Shown here: in pieces, positions 8,600-18,576 of the stretch
Layout of the letters: each line of letters starts with the position of its first letter
Numbering within the stretch: the stretch's first letter is position 1
Source of the DNA: Chara braunii
Lineage: Eukaryota; Streptophyta; Charophyceae; Charales; Characeae
Direction: 5' to 3'
DNA: 29,024 bases
NCBI GenBank assembly: GCA_003427395.1
Contig: BFEA01000103.1
Span: 1,060,067 to 1,089,090, forward strand
Position numbers and translations under genes: made by a program
The notes under the pieces: model-generated
The model's database searches: none
What the model was told of the DNA's origin: nothing
What the model saw: only the letters and a program-made list of their open reading frames with translations

Positions 8600-10080
8600 C
8601 GGGAGCGGTGGTGAGTTGTCTGGCGCATCACCAGCGACACGCTAATCATTTCGCCCGGAACTTTATCGTTCCACCAAAATACCCTCAACAAGGATGAAAA
8701 ACAAATCCTCTTAACACTATCGGAAGAAAATACCTTCAATGTTAGTCTGGGGCCTGGGACGTCCCGGACAAGGATCTTGGTTTCCAGGCTTGGGACAAAT
8801 GCCCTACCACACGTAGTCAAAGAGAATAGAAGGACGCAAGCGTGCAGTCGCATAGCCCTATAGCGTACGCTTACTCTGATTATCACATCATCTGGCTGGG
8901 AAAAGAACGATCTCACCCAAACAACAGGTTGTGGGGTAGTACACTCTCACGACAGTTGTGTGGTTTGCCCATCTGAATTCAAAACATAATCACTCAATCA
9001 CATATTGAATCGAGTCCCTCTCATACATACCTGCAAACATTCGGCATTCAAACAACATCACACGTACTAAAATAGTCAACTTTTCAGCCTCCTACAGCTC
9101 ACACCCTGCCCTACGCACACAAACCCAACCATTCCCCCTCAACAAATATACTCAGTCTTTAAGAAATGACCATTTATAAAGAAACTGGGTGAGAACCCAA
9201 AGAAGCACAAAAAAACTGGCAAAGGCCAAGGCCTTAGGTTCAGAGGCAGGAGAGAATAGGAAAGTTGAGTCGTAGACCGACGAATCGGCAACCGACCTGT
9301 TATAAGTGATAACAGACAAGTGATCCTTTCGTAGAATCAGGCCGAACAATTCGAGCCTTCAATCGGATATGAAAACCTGCATCACAGTATAGGTCAAAGA
9401 GAACCACTACTATGTTTAACCCAAGTAGAGGATAGCTCCCCAATTCGTACCCTAACTCCTCTATCAGTCTCAAGTTCAGCTTCCCTCACTAACGCCAAGT
9501 CACTGAGAAAATTTGGCCGCATCTCCCCTATCCAGGGTGGATTTGTCAAGTCCCTCTTAGCTAAAATATAATCTAACTCCCTAAATTCTGTGAAATTTCG
9601 GCAGCGCTTCCCGTAAGAAAAGTGCCTTTCCATATTTTCTATGAGTCCAAAAATGACTAACTTTTTAAGATTTGTAGAAATTTCGGCAGCGCCTCCCGTA
9701 GGAACAGGAGGTTGCCAAGATTTATACAAAGCTGAAACTGAAAAGACAAGGCATAACTATATTTGGGACTAACTTCTGACACTTACTTGGAGGATAGGAT
9801 CAACGATAATCTGTACGACCTCTTGATGAGGCTGTGTGATGACACTGATCCTAACTCCTAGTAGAGTCAGTACTATCTTATCCCAAACTTTCCTCCCATC
9901 ATCCATCTAATCTGCCTATGGCTCCAGCACTCAGCGAGCATCTAAAGCAACTAGCCTATCAAGAAGATGCCCCAAGTGTGAGCCCACAAACAGGCATAAC
10001 CAAACATCTCTCACAATCCCACATCAGATTAAATCAAGTAGTTCGTTTAACCTTTCAGTTCCTTCATTTTTATGTCCCCC
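8600..10080. other. no gene recognised; contains two copies of a CGGCAGCGC motif
   Basis: Unique-looking sequence without supported ORFs. The only structure I see is a pair of AAATTTCGGCAGCGC motifs, at 9593-9613 (then TTCCCG) and 9678-9698 (then CTCCCG). The same motif recurs three times at 17.5 kb. Confidence 0.6.
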
Positions 10081-10084
10081 TTTC

Positions 10085-11315
10085 TTATGACATATAGTCA
10101 AGCAAAAGCCCTAACCCTAGGGTATGCCTGACCTGCCTAGATACACAAGTAAAGTACGCACATTTGGACTGCCCTAACCCTAGGGTATGCCCAACATAAC
10201 ATGAACTATACATATAAGGCATATGCCTAACTGATGACAAAAGCATAGGACTGGGCTGCCCTAACCCTAGGGTGTGCCCAATCTGCTTTAAACAAAGTTA
10301 CATATGGCATCACTCTAAACCACCCCTACCCAGGGGTAGGTCTAGCTTGCCTGAACATAAGTACAAACGACAAAAAGTTGGACTGCCCTAACCCTAGGGT
10401 GTCCAACCCACAACACGTCAACGACAAAGGCATATCACTAGGCCGCCCTAACCCTAGGGCACCTAGCTAGCCATAACAGTTTAAGTTACATAAGGCAATG
10501 TGATCAGGCTGCCCTAACCCTAGGGTGTGCCTGATTTGCCTGGACAGTTTTAAATACCGAAACGCTGGACCGCCCTAACCCTAGGGTACGTCCAACTTAC
10601 ATTAACGACGAAAGTCATCGCTAGGCCGCCCTAACCCTAGGGTTGGGCCTAGTTAGCTATACAACATAAAATAGGGTACAAATACTTTCACAGACCTTAC
10701 GTTTTTCCTTCTCTTATTAAGGACTGGATCGGACCTTTCCAATAAATGGAACTTCCGATCCCGCCTCATGTTTAGAAGGGAAAATAAAACAGATTTATAC
10801 TAACTCTCTGCTCCTTAGTGTTATCATGGGCAAACGACTGAACTGCCTTAACCCTAGGGTTTGTTCAGTCTGCCCAGTTACCTTCGTTTTATTCTTCATC
10901 TATTTTCTTTTCTTCTTTAGTCCTACCTGACTTATTGACTAGCTTTCCCCACCCGGGGTGCTCGGTCTGTCAGAAATATAAGTTCAAAAAGTATATATAT
11001 CAAAATTTATACTTTTGGTTGGCCAGTTAGTTCATCGCTCATGGCTAAGCCGCCCTAACCCTAGGGTACGCTTAGTCTTATGCCGTTGTCCCCTCAAAAG
11101 AAACATGCACCATAACTCGTTAAAAGAAACATCAGGATTCTGGGCCTTCCCCACCCGGGGTGCCCGTCCTCCTGTTCAGAAACCCTGAAATAAAACAGCG
11201 ACTGATCCGTCCCACCCGGGTAGACCAGTCATAAAAAAAGTCACACACAGCCCAGCAAACATTAATAAAACATAGCACTGAATCCACATCCACCCGGAGG
11301 GACTCAGTCTGGGTT
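10085..11315 (+). repeat. array of ~15 hairpins with constant core and covarying stems
   Basis: The core CCCTAACCCTAGGG recurs exactly at 10109, 10172, 10259, 10386, 10446, 10512, 10573, 10629 and 11053. Variant cores lie near 10323 (CCCCTACCCAGGGG), 10846 (CCTTAACCCTAGGG), 10949 and 11149 (CCCCACCCGGGG), 11207 (CCCACCCGGG) and 11291 (CCACCCGGAGG). Spacing is about 56-87 bp in the dense part and up to ~217 bp later. Each core is flanked by arms that pair with each other but differ between units: GTTGGAC/GTCCAAC, ATCAGGC/GCCTGAT, CTAGGCC/GGCCTAG, GACTGAAC/GTTCAGTC. The sequence between hairpins is not obviously repeated. There is no coding frame. The function is unknown. Confidence 0.9.
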
Positions 11316-11319
11316 TGAC

Positions 11320-11880
11320 CCGGTCAGACGCAAGCAAAACACCTTTCTCCCACCTTCCTCCAAATCCTTTGTCTGAATTCACTCAAATTATCTAAACTCT
11401 TATATGTACTTGTTTATTTAACCTTTTACAAGGCATGTCCTGACATACATAAAAAAATAGAAAAGGAATAAATAACCTTTCATATTAATGTTTCAGATAA
11501 AGAATAACTTTTTAGGGGATGGGATCACACGCGTCAAACGAGAGTTATATCTGAAGTTCCCTGCCTCCAGAACCCCGCCTGGGCTCCGGCAGAGCTCCCG
11601 CAACTGGTGGGTGGACCTCCCACAAGGTCTTGATGCGGACCTAAGGGTTGCAATCCTGCCTGCCGCCTTCCTCTCGTTACCTCAGACTAGATTGAGAGTA
11701 AGAAAGGCAGAGAAAGAGTCATTAAGTCTCTCAGATACTTGAGGGGTACACTCAGACTAGCGGGAGAGGGCCTTGAGATCTTCGGTTCCTGAGAGCCCCG
11801 CAATGATGGCCAATAACGCAGTGACGACGATCAAATCACGGCCGGAAGTGCAGAATCAACAGTCCCCTAACTGTCCTCCA
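11320..11880. other. no feature recognised
   Basis: AT-rich to mixed unique sequence after the hairpin array. The open frame at 11488-11742 has an ATG but no recognisable domain, and I treat it as chance. CTCAGACTAG occurs twice (about 11682 and 11751). Confidence 0.5.
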
Positions 11881-11890
11881 AATCGCAACG

Positions 11891-12530
11891 ATGACCCTCG
11901 TGCAAGACCTGCTCACTTTCTTGAGCCCACAGCCGTGTGCAGCTAGTGCACAACAAGTTGTACAGCGAGGCCCAACAACGAAAACCCCAGCAGGGTGCAG
12001 GGTGTATGGCAAAGAGATGCCGCAACAGCTCAATGAAAACTCAGTAATACACAGTCTATAGCATAGCCTGCTGAGAAGCAGCAGTAGCTCGTTGCAACCG
12101 AATCCAACAGCTGCACTCTTCTTGTACACAACAATGACCCTGTACCAATCAGTCGTCCCCTGTTGTATAAATCACGACTTGAACTCAGGACAGCAGCCCT
12201 TGTCAGCAATGGCCCTTGTGCCGGGCCTGCTCGCTCCCCTGTGCCCACAATCCGTGTGCAGCCTGTGTACAGTAAGCTGCACGGCGAAGAACAGCGTCCA
12301 AAAATGGGTGTAGCCAAAGGCGTACAGCAAACCGGCAATGTGCAGTAGTTCCGACGCAGCTCAAGAAAACACAGGCAACCGAAACTTCAGCAGCAACCAA
12401 AATAAACCCCATAGTCCATAGTTCCCGGAACCCACAGCTATGGCCTTCCGTGCAAGGTCCACTCACTCCTCTCGCTCCGCGGCCGTGTGCAGCTAGAGCA
12501 CAGCAAGGGTGCACAACAATGTGACGCTGC
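11891..12530 (+). repeat. three diverged ~95-bp direct repeats
   Basis: Units at about 11891-11985, 12209-12300 and 12440-12530 share the order ATGRCC...GTGC..G.CCTGCTC(G)CTC, then CCGTGTGCAGC, then GCACA/TACA. Spacing is ~318 and ~231 bp, so the units are embedded in larger, more diverged copies. There are no credible ORFs. Confidence 0.65.
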
Positions 12531-12544
12531 AATGGCCCAACAGA

Positions 12545-13500
12545 GACACAGCAACGCACAAGCTGTGTGTCGTGCTAACCTGTTCTAGTATCAGCAACCC
12601 TTTTACTGTGACAACAACCCACAATAACAGCAAGGCTGTAGTCTCCAATGTCACGAACAGTCGTCTGAAACAGTTCAGATTTCGACTGTGGTGGACTGAT
12701 GGTAAGTAGCAGCCCTGTTCTCATACTCCGTGACCCCTCTCAACAGCTGCCCCCCCCCTGGCTCTAGTTTAAAATATAGCAGTTTTTAGTAAGACCCAGT
12801 ATCCCTAGTAATATAGCAATGTTTAGTAACTAGCCCTACAAATACGCTGCCCCACAGTCAACTTGCGATGGTGCACAACTAGACACAGGTCCGTTCAGTA
12901 GTAAGCCCAACAAAAATACAGTAGGTCACAGTCTACATAGCTAGGCCTACAACAGTTCTTCATACTACCTCAATTGTAGCAGCACCCTACCAGAAATAGC
13001 AATGCACTGAGCAAAATCACAGTACTCCACAAAGATAACAGTCAACCGAACACAGCCAAGTACTTGTTACTTAGTCAAGCAACAGGTGAAGCTGATAGTC
13101 TTAGTGGTGACGCAATTATTTAGGCAAAAACATCGATGCTCAATAAACACAACATAACCCTCACATCAGCTGTATGCAGTAAGTAGCACACAGCATGCTT
13201 GACAAACAGCAACCTTTCACTCCACGTCCCGAAATGGAGAACCAGGCAACAAGTCCCAAGTTGTCAATAAAAGTAGAATCCTGCCATAATCAGAATGTAA
13301 CCAAAGCCCTTCCCTCCTCACTACACGTTCACATTCAGTAGCAAATGACCATAACCCTTCGAAACAGTAAGGCGTTCCAACGAATCAGCAGCAGCATCGA
13401 TCCTAGTAGCCTAGTCGGTTCCCCAACTGGGTTTACACAACCCTGCGACCGGGAAGAAGGTCGCCCTCGCAATTATGATCTTGAACTGACGAAGCAGCCC
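12545..13500. other. no gene recognised
   Basis: Unique-looking sequence with short, imperfect echoes (ATAGCAGTTTTTAGTAA and ATAGCAATGTTTAGTAA near 12776 and 12814). Nothing on either strand is supported as a gene. Confidence 0.5.
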
Positions 13501-13518
13501 AACTGTACTACCCGCTAA

Positions 13519-14933
13519 ATGTGCGAACTGAGACTGAATCTTCTGCTAGAGCTTGACTAGGTACATTGTTGGAGTCCCTACCTGGTTAGTACGTAGCTTG
13601 GTACTTCAAGTTCACTCGATTTTCGGTTTATCCCATATCAACATTTATGTCAGTAAGTATCTCTCTTCCTCTCCCTTTCTCTCATACCTGAGTGTACCGG
13701 GCCCTAAGTGCAGCCAGGTTCGACCAATCAAATCTCGAATATTCACAACTTACGAGGAGCGGTTAAATCGTTGACCAGTAGGCAAGCTTCCACAACACGG
13801 CTCAACTCATACTACTCCTTCGTTAGACGAGGAGAATCGAAAGAATCTTCCGTTGGAGCCTGACCGGATGCATTCCCCCGTGAATGCGAAGACTTCCTGC
13901 CATGCACTTCACTGTCTCGATCGGGGTTTTGAGGGCCATAGACACGGCGTGACGCAGTTAGTGTCACCAAGAACGATGATCGAGTCGAACGGGCGGTCAC
14001 GTAAAAGGTGAGTATGTGCATCAAAATGTAGATGCCGAGCATTACAGCGCCCCCGACTGCCACACCTCCAAACAAGAAAGGGCCTTCCCCTAGAACACAG
14101 TCGGGTACATGCTTGATCTCCCTTTCAAAGAAACGCCTTGCCTTGGCATCGTCCTTCGGCTCTTCGGATCGTCCCGCGTCGTTTGTTCTCTGCAGTAAGC
14201 ACTCCTTTCCCTCCTACACCCGTCTGCGTGCTCCTCCCTAATACCTGCTCACTCGTACTTGCTTCGTTTGCTTCGTACTTAGGTTCACGTCCGCCGGCAT
14301 CGCCTTCATCAATCCGCCCTTTTCCCCTTCCTACACGCGGACAGCGGCCTCGCTGCCACGCCTGCTTCCGCACTTCAGCAAGTGCCCGGATTGAGAATGG
14401 AATCCCCGGCAACTTAGGAAGATACACTGCCCCTCCAACTGCGTGCTTGGAGAGAGGTTACTTCGATGGATAGAACGAGCAACTCGAAATGAATCCCTTG
14501 TTAGGACGCGACAGACTCACGTGAACCTCCCCTCATAAGGTTATGCAAATGCCGGTGAGTTCTCTCTTTTCCTCTCTGTTCCTTCCTTACGTACGTGCAC
14601 ACGCACGCACCGTTCGTCAGTTGCGCCCGCCGTTCCTCCTTCAAAACGAGACTGACCCTTGCGCTAATCCCTGGGTAGATACATGCAACAGTGGTCCTGC
14701 TGACAAGGAGCAGGATGGATAACTCGAGCGTGACAGAGGACGCGATCGCGACGACGACCAGCGTACGTAGCCCTACCGTGATGACCGACAACCAATGCGA
14801 AGGATAGGGCCGAAGTCACGATGATGGTGGCGGCACGTGCGCGGAGGTGACGACGTGACTTAGTTCCGCCACCTACCAAATGTGCGAAATGAGAATGAAT
14901 CTTCCGCCAGAACACGGAAAGATGCACTTGCTA
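13519..14933. repeat. dispersed GAATGAATCTTCC motif family
   Basis: Related ~50-bp stretches at 13507-13566, 13823-13873 and 14868-14933 share AATGTGCGAA, GAATCTTC and a following GATGCA/GTACAT block. The exact 19-mer AAATGAGAATGAATCTTCC at 14887-14905 recurs at 21483-21501, and inverted at 21512-21530. These may be ends of one repeat family. Confidence 0.7.
13812..14427 (-). CDS. weak candidate two-exon gene, single-pass membrane protein
   Basis: On the minus strand, a frame running from an AG acceptor (intron end at 14190) to the stop at 13812 encodes ~126 residues: a charged start, KARRFFEREIKHV, a hydrophobic segment (GGVAVGGAVMLGIYILMHILTFYV) and a polar tail. A GT donor at 14244 would join it in phase to an upstream frame that is open to 14427. 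The implied intron is only 55 nt, short for plants, and no ATG start or known domain was identified. It may well be a chance ORF in GC-rich DNA. Confidence 0.2.
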
Positions 14934-15158
14934 CGTCAGGCGGAGGCGGCCAACTCTATGATGTCAACGGCGGACCGCCCGACCAGATTGGCTACGATCT
15001 AAGCAATATGCTCCATGTGATGACGAACGCCGATAGCAATAGACAGGGCCCGATGACGACGAGGAGTACCGCAAAATCACGGCGAGGAACAACACTTTTC
15101 TTCAATGATGAAGATAAATTCTTCATTCGTGATTATGACGATGGCATAACGTCGCGAT

Positions 15159-15499
15159 GTCGAGCGCATCGGCCCCCGCGCGAGCGAGGGCCCTCCCGAC
15201 CGCGTCATGCAGGAGACCAGTTGTACATCCCGCGGTCCCTTACGTCAGGACAGGTTCTCGCGGGGCACACCTTACCTTCCCTAAGGGGCTGTCACCACCC
15301 TTAGGGGCATATCCCTACCGAGCTACCGACCCACATGCGAAAGCTTTTATAATGCAATTGCAGAGGTAGGCCGGCCGAGGGCGTTTGCTCGTTCGCTGTA
15401 GCATAGGTACACATGGTTAAATGCCAAGTGGACCCGAACGCCGCCCGTCCCTGGGGCGCTGATCTCCCAGAAATCGGAACGACGTCGGTCGACTAGGAC
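15159..15499 (+). repeat. dispersed ~340-bp repeat, copy B
   Basis: The second copy of the repeat at 7159-7554, same orientation, ending with the identical CGACGTCGGTCGACTAGGAC at 15480-15499. It is shorter through several internal deletions. The open frame at 14882-15304 runs into it and has no recognisable domain. Confidence 0.8.
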
Positions 15500-16690
15500 G
15501 TAATATTCCAAGCGTAAGAAAACCTCAATCAATCCTAGTTCCTTCTTCCAAAGACAATCAAAAGTTAAACACCAAAAGAAAACTCAAGTCAACGTAAGTT
15601 GACATATATTCTGAGATCAACTTATATATAATACAGCCATGCATACCACTCGCCCCGATCAATTTGACAAGGGTTGATTTGACTTTCATCCAACGACGAG
15701 ACACATGAGTTGACTCGCCTTCGGACCTCACTTATCAACAAAAGGACAAAGCATGACTTATACACGATGCGAAGCTCAATGACATCCGACTAAAGTATCT
15801 ACACTCTACTTGTCAGACGGTTGGATTGTCACAACTTTTCCGACTCGATGAGATGCGTTGCCGAGTTCTTTCATTCCACCGCATGTTGACTGCAAGCAAG
15901 GAAATGCGGACATCCCAACCCTCAAGTAGAGCTAGGATCACACTGTTCTCGCGATGACATCACTACCTTTCCAACTTTGGTGTGAATGTCATTTTCAAGT
16001 AGTCCGGCTACCACTATACGAGTCAGTACTCGACTTGAACGTGACTGCTTCATTAAGGTCAAGGATCCATTTTCAAATTTTGTCGGTCGCTTCGTCCTCC
16101 TGAGCAATGATTACTTTTTCTGTCTCACGGATGATGAACTACCAGTCTGCGATATAAAGATATTCAAGGCAATACTTTAGTTACATTTTTTTCGTCAACT
16201 AGTCTGATCGTCCCAGGCTTGCACTTCTTATGATGCAACCTATCCGCGAAGGTAGTGCCTAGTCGCACTCCGTCCATAACTAGTGATCGCACGAACTGAC
16301 CTTCTTATGGCACCAGTTCCCCATTCGTCTGTGGCTCCTAAGACGGCCACTAGAAGGGTAAACTATAGCGGTTCTCCTTAACGTGAGCCGTCAAGAACTT
16401 AACGCCGTCCGTGAATAACACACGTCCATCCCCTAGGAGGTGGTCTGGGATACCCCTCGTCCTCGCCAGAGCGAACCTCGGATCTCAGAAGCTGGGCTGG
16501 CTCCACCACGACAGCATGATATCCCCCCGCCTAAGCGGTCCACTCCGAGACGTTAACAGGGTCGGCCCCTAAGGCAACGAAACCCCGCCTCAGATGCCTC
16601 ATAGGGAAAGGAAATGCACTTACCACAGCAGACGGTCAACCCCCTTCCGCCTGATGTCAAGGGCGAACCTAGACGAAGAAGGGGATCACA
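15500..16690 (-). other. unclassified, possibly decayed element
   Basis: No intact gene. On the minus strand, short frames with coding-like composition appear: around 16080-16140 (EKVIIAQEDEATDKI), and around 16345-16430 (GDGRVLFTDGVKFLTAHVKENRYSLPF in part). Both end in stops. A TATA-like TATATATAAG on the minus strand lies at about 15621-15630. This could be a decayed retroelement reading leftward into repeat copy B, but no protease, RT or integrase motif is visible. Confidence 0.25.
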
Positions 16691-16699
16691 GAGAAAAAA

Positions 16700-17460
16700 C
16701 ATTCAGACGGACGAACATAGACAAAGAGGGTCATTCGGGAAAGAATGGGTAACGTAAGGAAAAATCTATGTCCAATTCATTTCTCCTCTTTTGTGTGATC
16801 GCTCCATTCCTCGTCATCTGCTGTCTTCCCATCCTTTCAACATCCATGCAAGCAAAAAAAAAAGAAAACAATCATTATCTCATTCACTTTCGCTGACATG
16901 ATTAAATCTTCATTTTTCAAGCATCCTTCTACTTACCTGCACATCAGATCAAACAACAAGTTCAAAAGAAGACAATGCAGTCCCAAACTCATGTCAGACT
17001 TTCATTCACACGTGCGAACAAAACACAGCTTCATCTACCTTTTCAGTGAACATTCAAAGAACAGGGTCAAGCAAGTATGGGTTCACACAGGTGTGGAGAG
17101 GACTGAGTCAGACTAACTGATCTTGAGTGAAGCTGAACCAAAGATAGCAGACGGCTCACTCAAGAAAGCCGAATAAACCACACTCCAGATGAGAAGATCG
17201 CCGCAGTAAGCTGTCATAAAAATGATCCACACCACTCCCTCAAGGATCGCCCACTAACACGCAACCCCCTCAGTGCCCTAGCGTTGTCACCACTTGCAAC
17301 CAATACCACTCTGCCACCACTGTGTCGAAGCATCGCCGTCGCAATATGCGGGCGGCACAGCGTCAACACCACTTCAAGGCAAACCCCCACTTAATGACGC
17401 TTCTCAAAATTATCGTCGCCGCCACGAAGACCGGACAACATCTTCACACCAATGCTAAAA
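16700..17460. other. no feature recognised
   Basis: AT-rich then mixed sequence, with a short A-rich tract near 16854-16868. No supported gene or repeat. Confidence 0.5.
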
Positions 17461-17466
17461 GAAACA

Positions 17467-17625
17467 CCGCTGCTGCCGCAAAATTTCGGCAGCGCTTCCG
17501 CATCATCGCTGAAAAACCCAGCTGCCGCCGCAAAATTTCAGCAGCGCTTCCGCGTCACTGCCGAAAAAGCATAGCCGCTCCCGCAAAATTTCGGCAGCGC
17601 TTCCGCGTCACCGCCAAAAAAAACA
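17467..17625 (+). repeat. three ~53-bp tandem repeats
   Basis: Units at 17467-17520, 17521-17573 and 17574-17625. Each contains CCGCAAAATTTCGGCAGCGC (one copy has CAGCAGCGC) followed by TTCCGCRTCA and GAAAAA. The open frame through it gives Arg/Ala/Lys-rich repeats only. The core motif also occurs at 9593 and 9678. Confidence 0.9.
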
Positions 17626-17940
17626 GCTGCTGCCGTGCCGAGCGGTCGGCACTCCCCCTACACACTTCTCGATGATGGGTGCCGACGCCAAAAAAGTTGC
17701 GCAGCATCTCCCCTATACTCCTAAGTCTACCAAGGTGGTGGCCATGGCAGCCTCCAGTTCCACCTCTCACTCCCTCTTGCAGACCTCCTCCTCCGCCAAC
17801 TGCAGCTCCTCTCAGCTCCTCCTACTCCACCAGCAGTTCCCCCTCCAGCAGCCAGCATTTACCAAGCGTAATGCCAGCACCACCAGCCACAAATGAATGC
17901 TGGCTGGCTGGCTGCTAGCTTGTTTTATAGTCTAGCTGGA

Positions 17941-18290
17941 GGCTGAGGGCAGCTGCCCTGCCCTCAGCCAAAACTCGGAGCCAGGCCTGACCCTTGATCT
18001 CAGACGAGACGAGATCAAGGGTTGGAAAACTTGATGTTCCCCTAGGGGAACCAAGTTCCAGGCCTTGGTAATGCATCTGGCCGCTACCGCCGGCCAGACG
18101 CAGCCCCAATTGGCTGTATAGAGCCAGGTAGAGCAGACTGTTGGAATTCAATAGTCTGCTGTCATCTCAGGGTCCAGAAGCTTCCTCTGCTGCATCTGGC
18201 TCTGCGTCGCGGATAGATTCGCGACTGTTTTTCTCTTTTTTTTTTTTTTTTTCGTTTTTGCGAGGGGCAACTCGTTTTCAACGAGCAGCC
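17941..18290. repeat. run of consecutive perfect hairpins
   Basis: Back-to-back inverted repeats: 17941-17969 (GGCTGAGGGCAG arms, 12 bp), 17991-18021 (CCCTTGATCTC arms, 11 bp), 18036-18051 (GTTCCCCTAGGGGAAC, fully palindromic), 18076-18098 (TCTGGCC arms), 18101-18116 (CAGCC arms), 18132-18160 (AGCAGACT arms), 18206-18222 (TCGCG arms), and 18269-18283 (CTCGTT/AACGAG). A poly-T tract lies at 18236-18252. It looks like a foldback element or DNA specifying a structured RNA. No protein is supported. Confidence 0.8.
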
Positions 18291-18390
18291 TCTGTGTCGT
18301 TTCCCAGGGTCGAACTAGAGTCAAGCTCAGAGGGTCTTCTTGCCCCCTACCTTGCGCCTGTATCTGGTGCAAGCTGGGCGCCTGATATAG

Positions 18391-18418
18391 TACACATCTA
18401 GATGTGTATAAGAGACAG
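18391..18418. other. Nextera mate-pair junction adapter (assembly artefact)
   Basis: 18400-18418 is the exact 19-nt Tn5 mosaic-end/Nextera sequence AGATGTGTATAAGAGACAG, preceded directly by TACACATCT (18391-18399), its inverted partner in the circularisation junction. The minus-strand translation gives the familiar artefact peptide VSYTHLDVY. The sequence left and right of this point may not be adjacent in the genome. Confidence 0.97.
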
Positions 18419-18576
18419 CCATAGCCATTTGCAAGAGAACTCGTATCTGGTTGCGATATCTCGGAGTACTGTGTGGGCGCATGGCGCCAGTTTGTTGTTC
18501 TGCTGTGCACGTGCATGAAAAGTGTGAATAAGTCGAGTCTGATTGCAATAGTCTAACCCACCAACCCTGATTAAAG

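Noticed and set aside
8500-8916. 138-codon minus-strand ORF
   Set aside because: It starts at GTG only, has no recognisable domain, and overlaps the stem-loop segment; most likely chance.
10109-11066. Interstitial telomere repeats (CCCTAA-like core)
   Set aside because: The core occurs once per ~60 bp inside a palindrome and never as tandem CCCTAAA units, so it is not telomeric array DNA.
10085-11315. CRISPR array (regular short repeats with spacers)
   Set aside because: Spacing is irregular, the repeats include variable paired arms, and the surroundings are eukaryotic LINE/SINE DNA with no cas genes.
7159-15499. LTRs of a retrotransposon
   Set aside because: No TG...CA ends, primer-binding site, polypurine tract or gag-pol remnants were found between the two repeats; kept only as an unclassified repeat pair.
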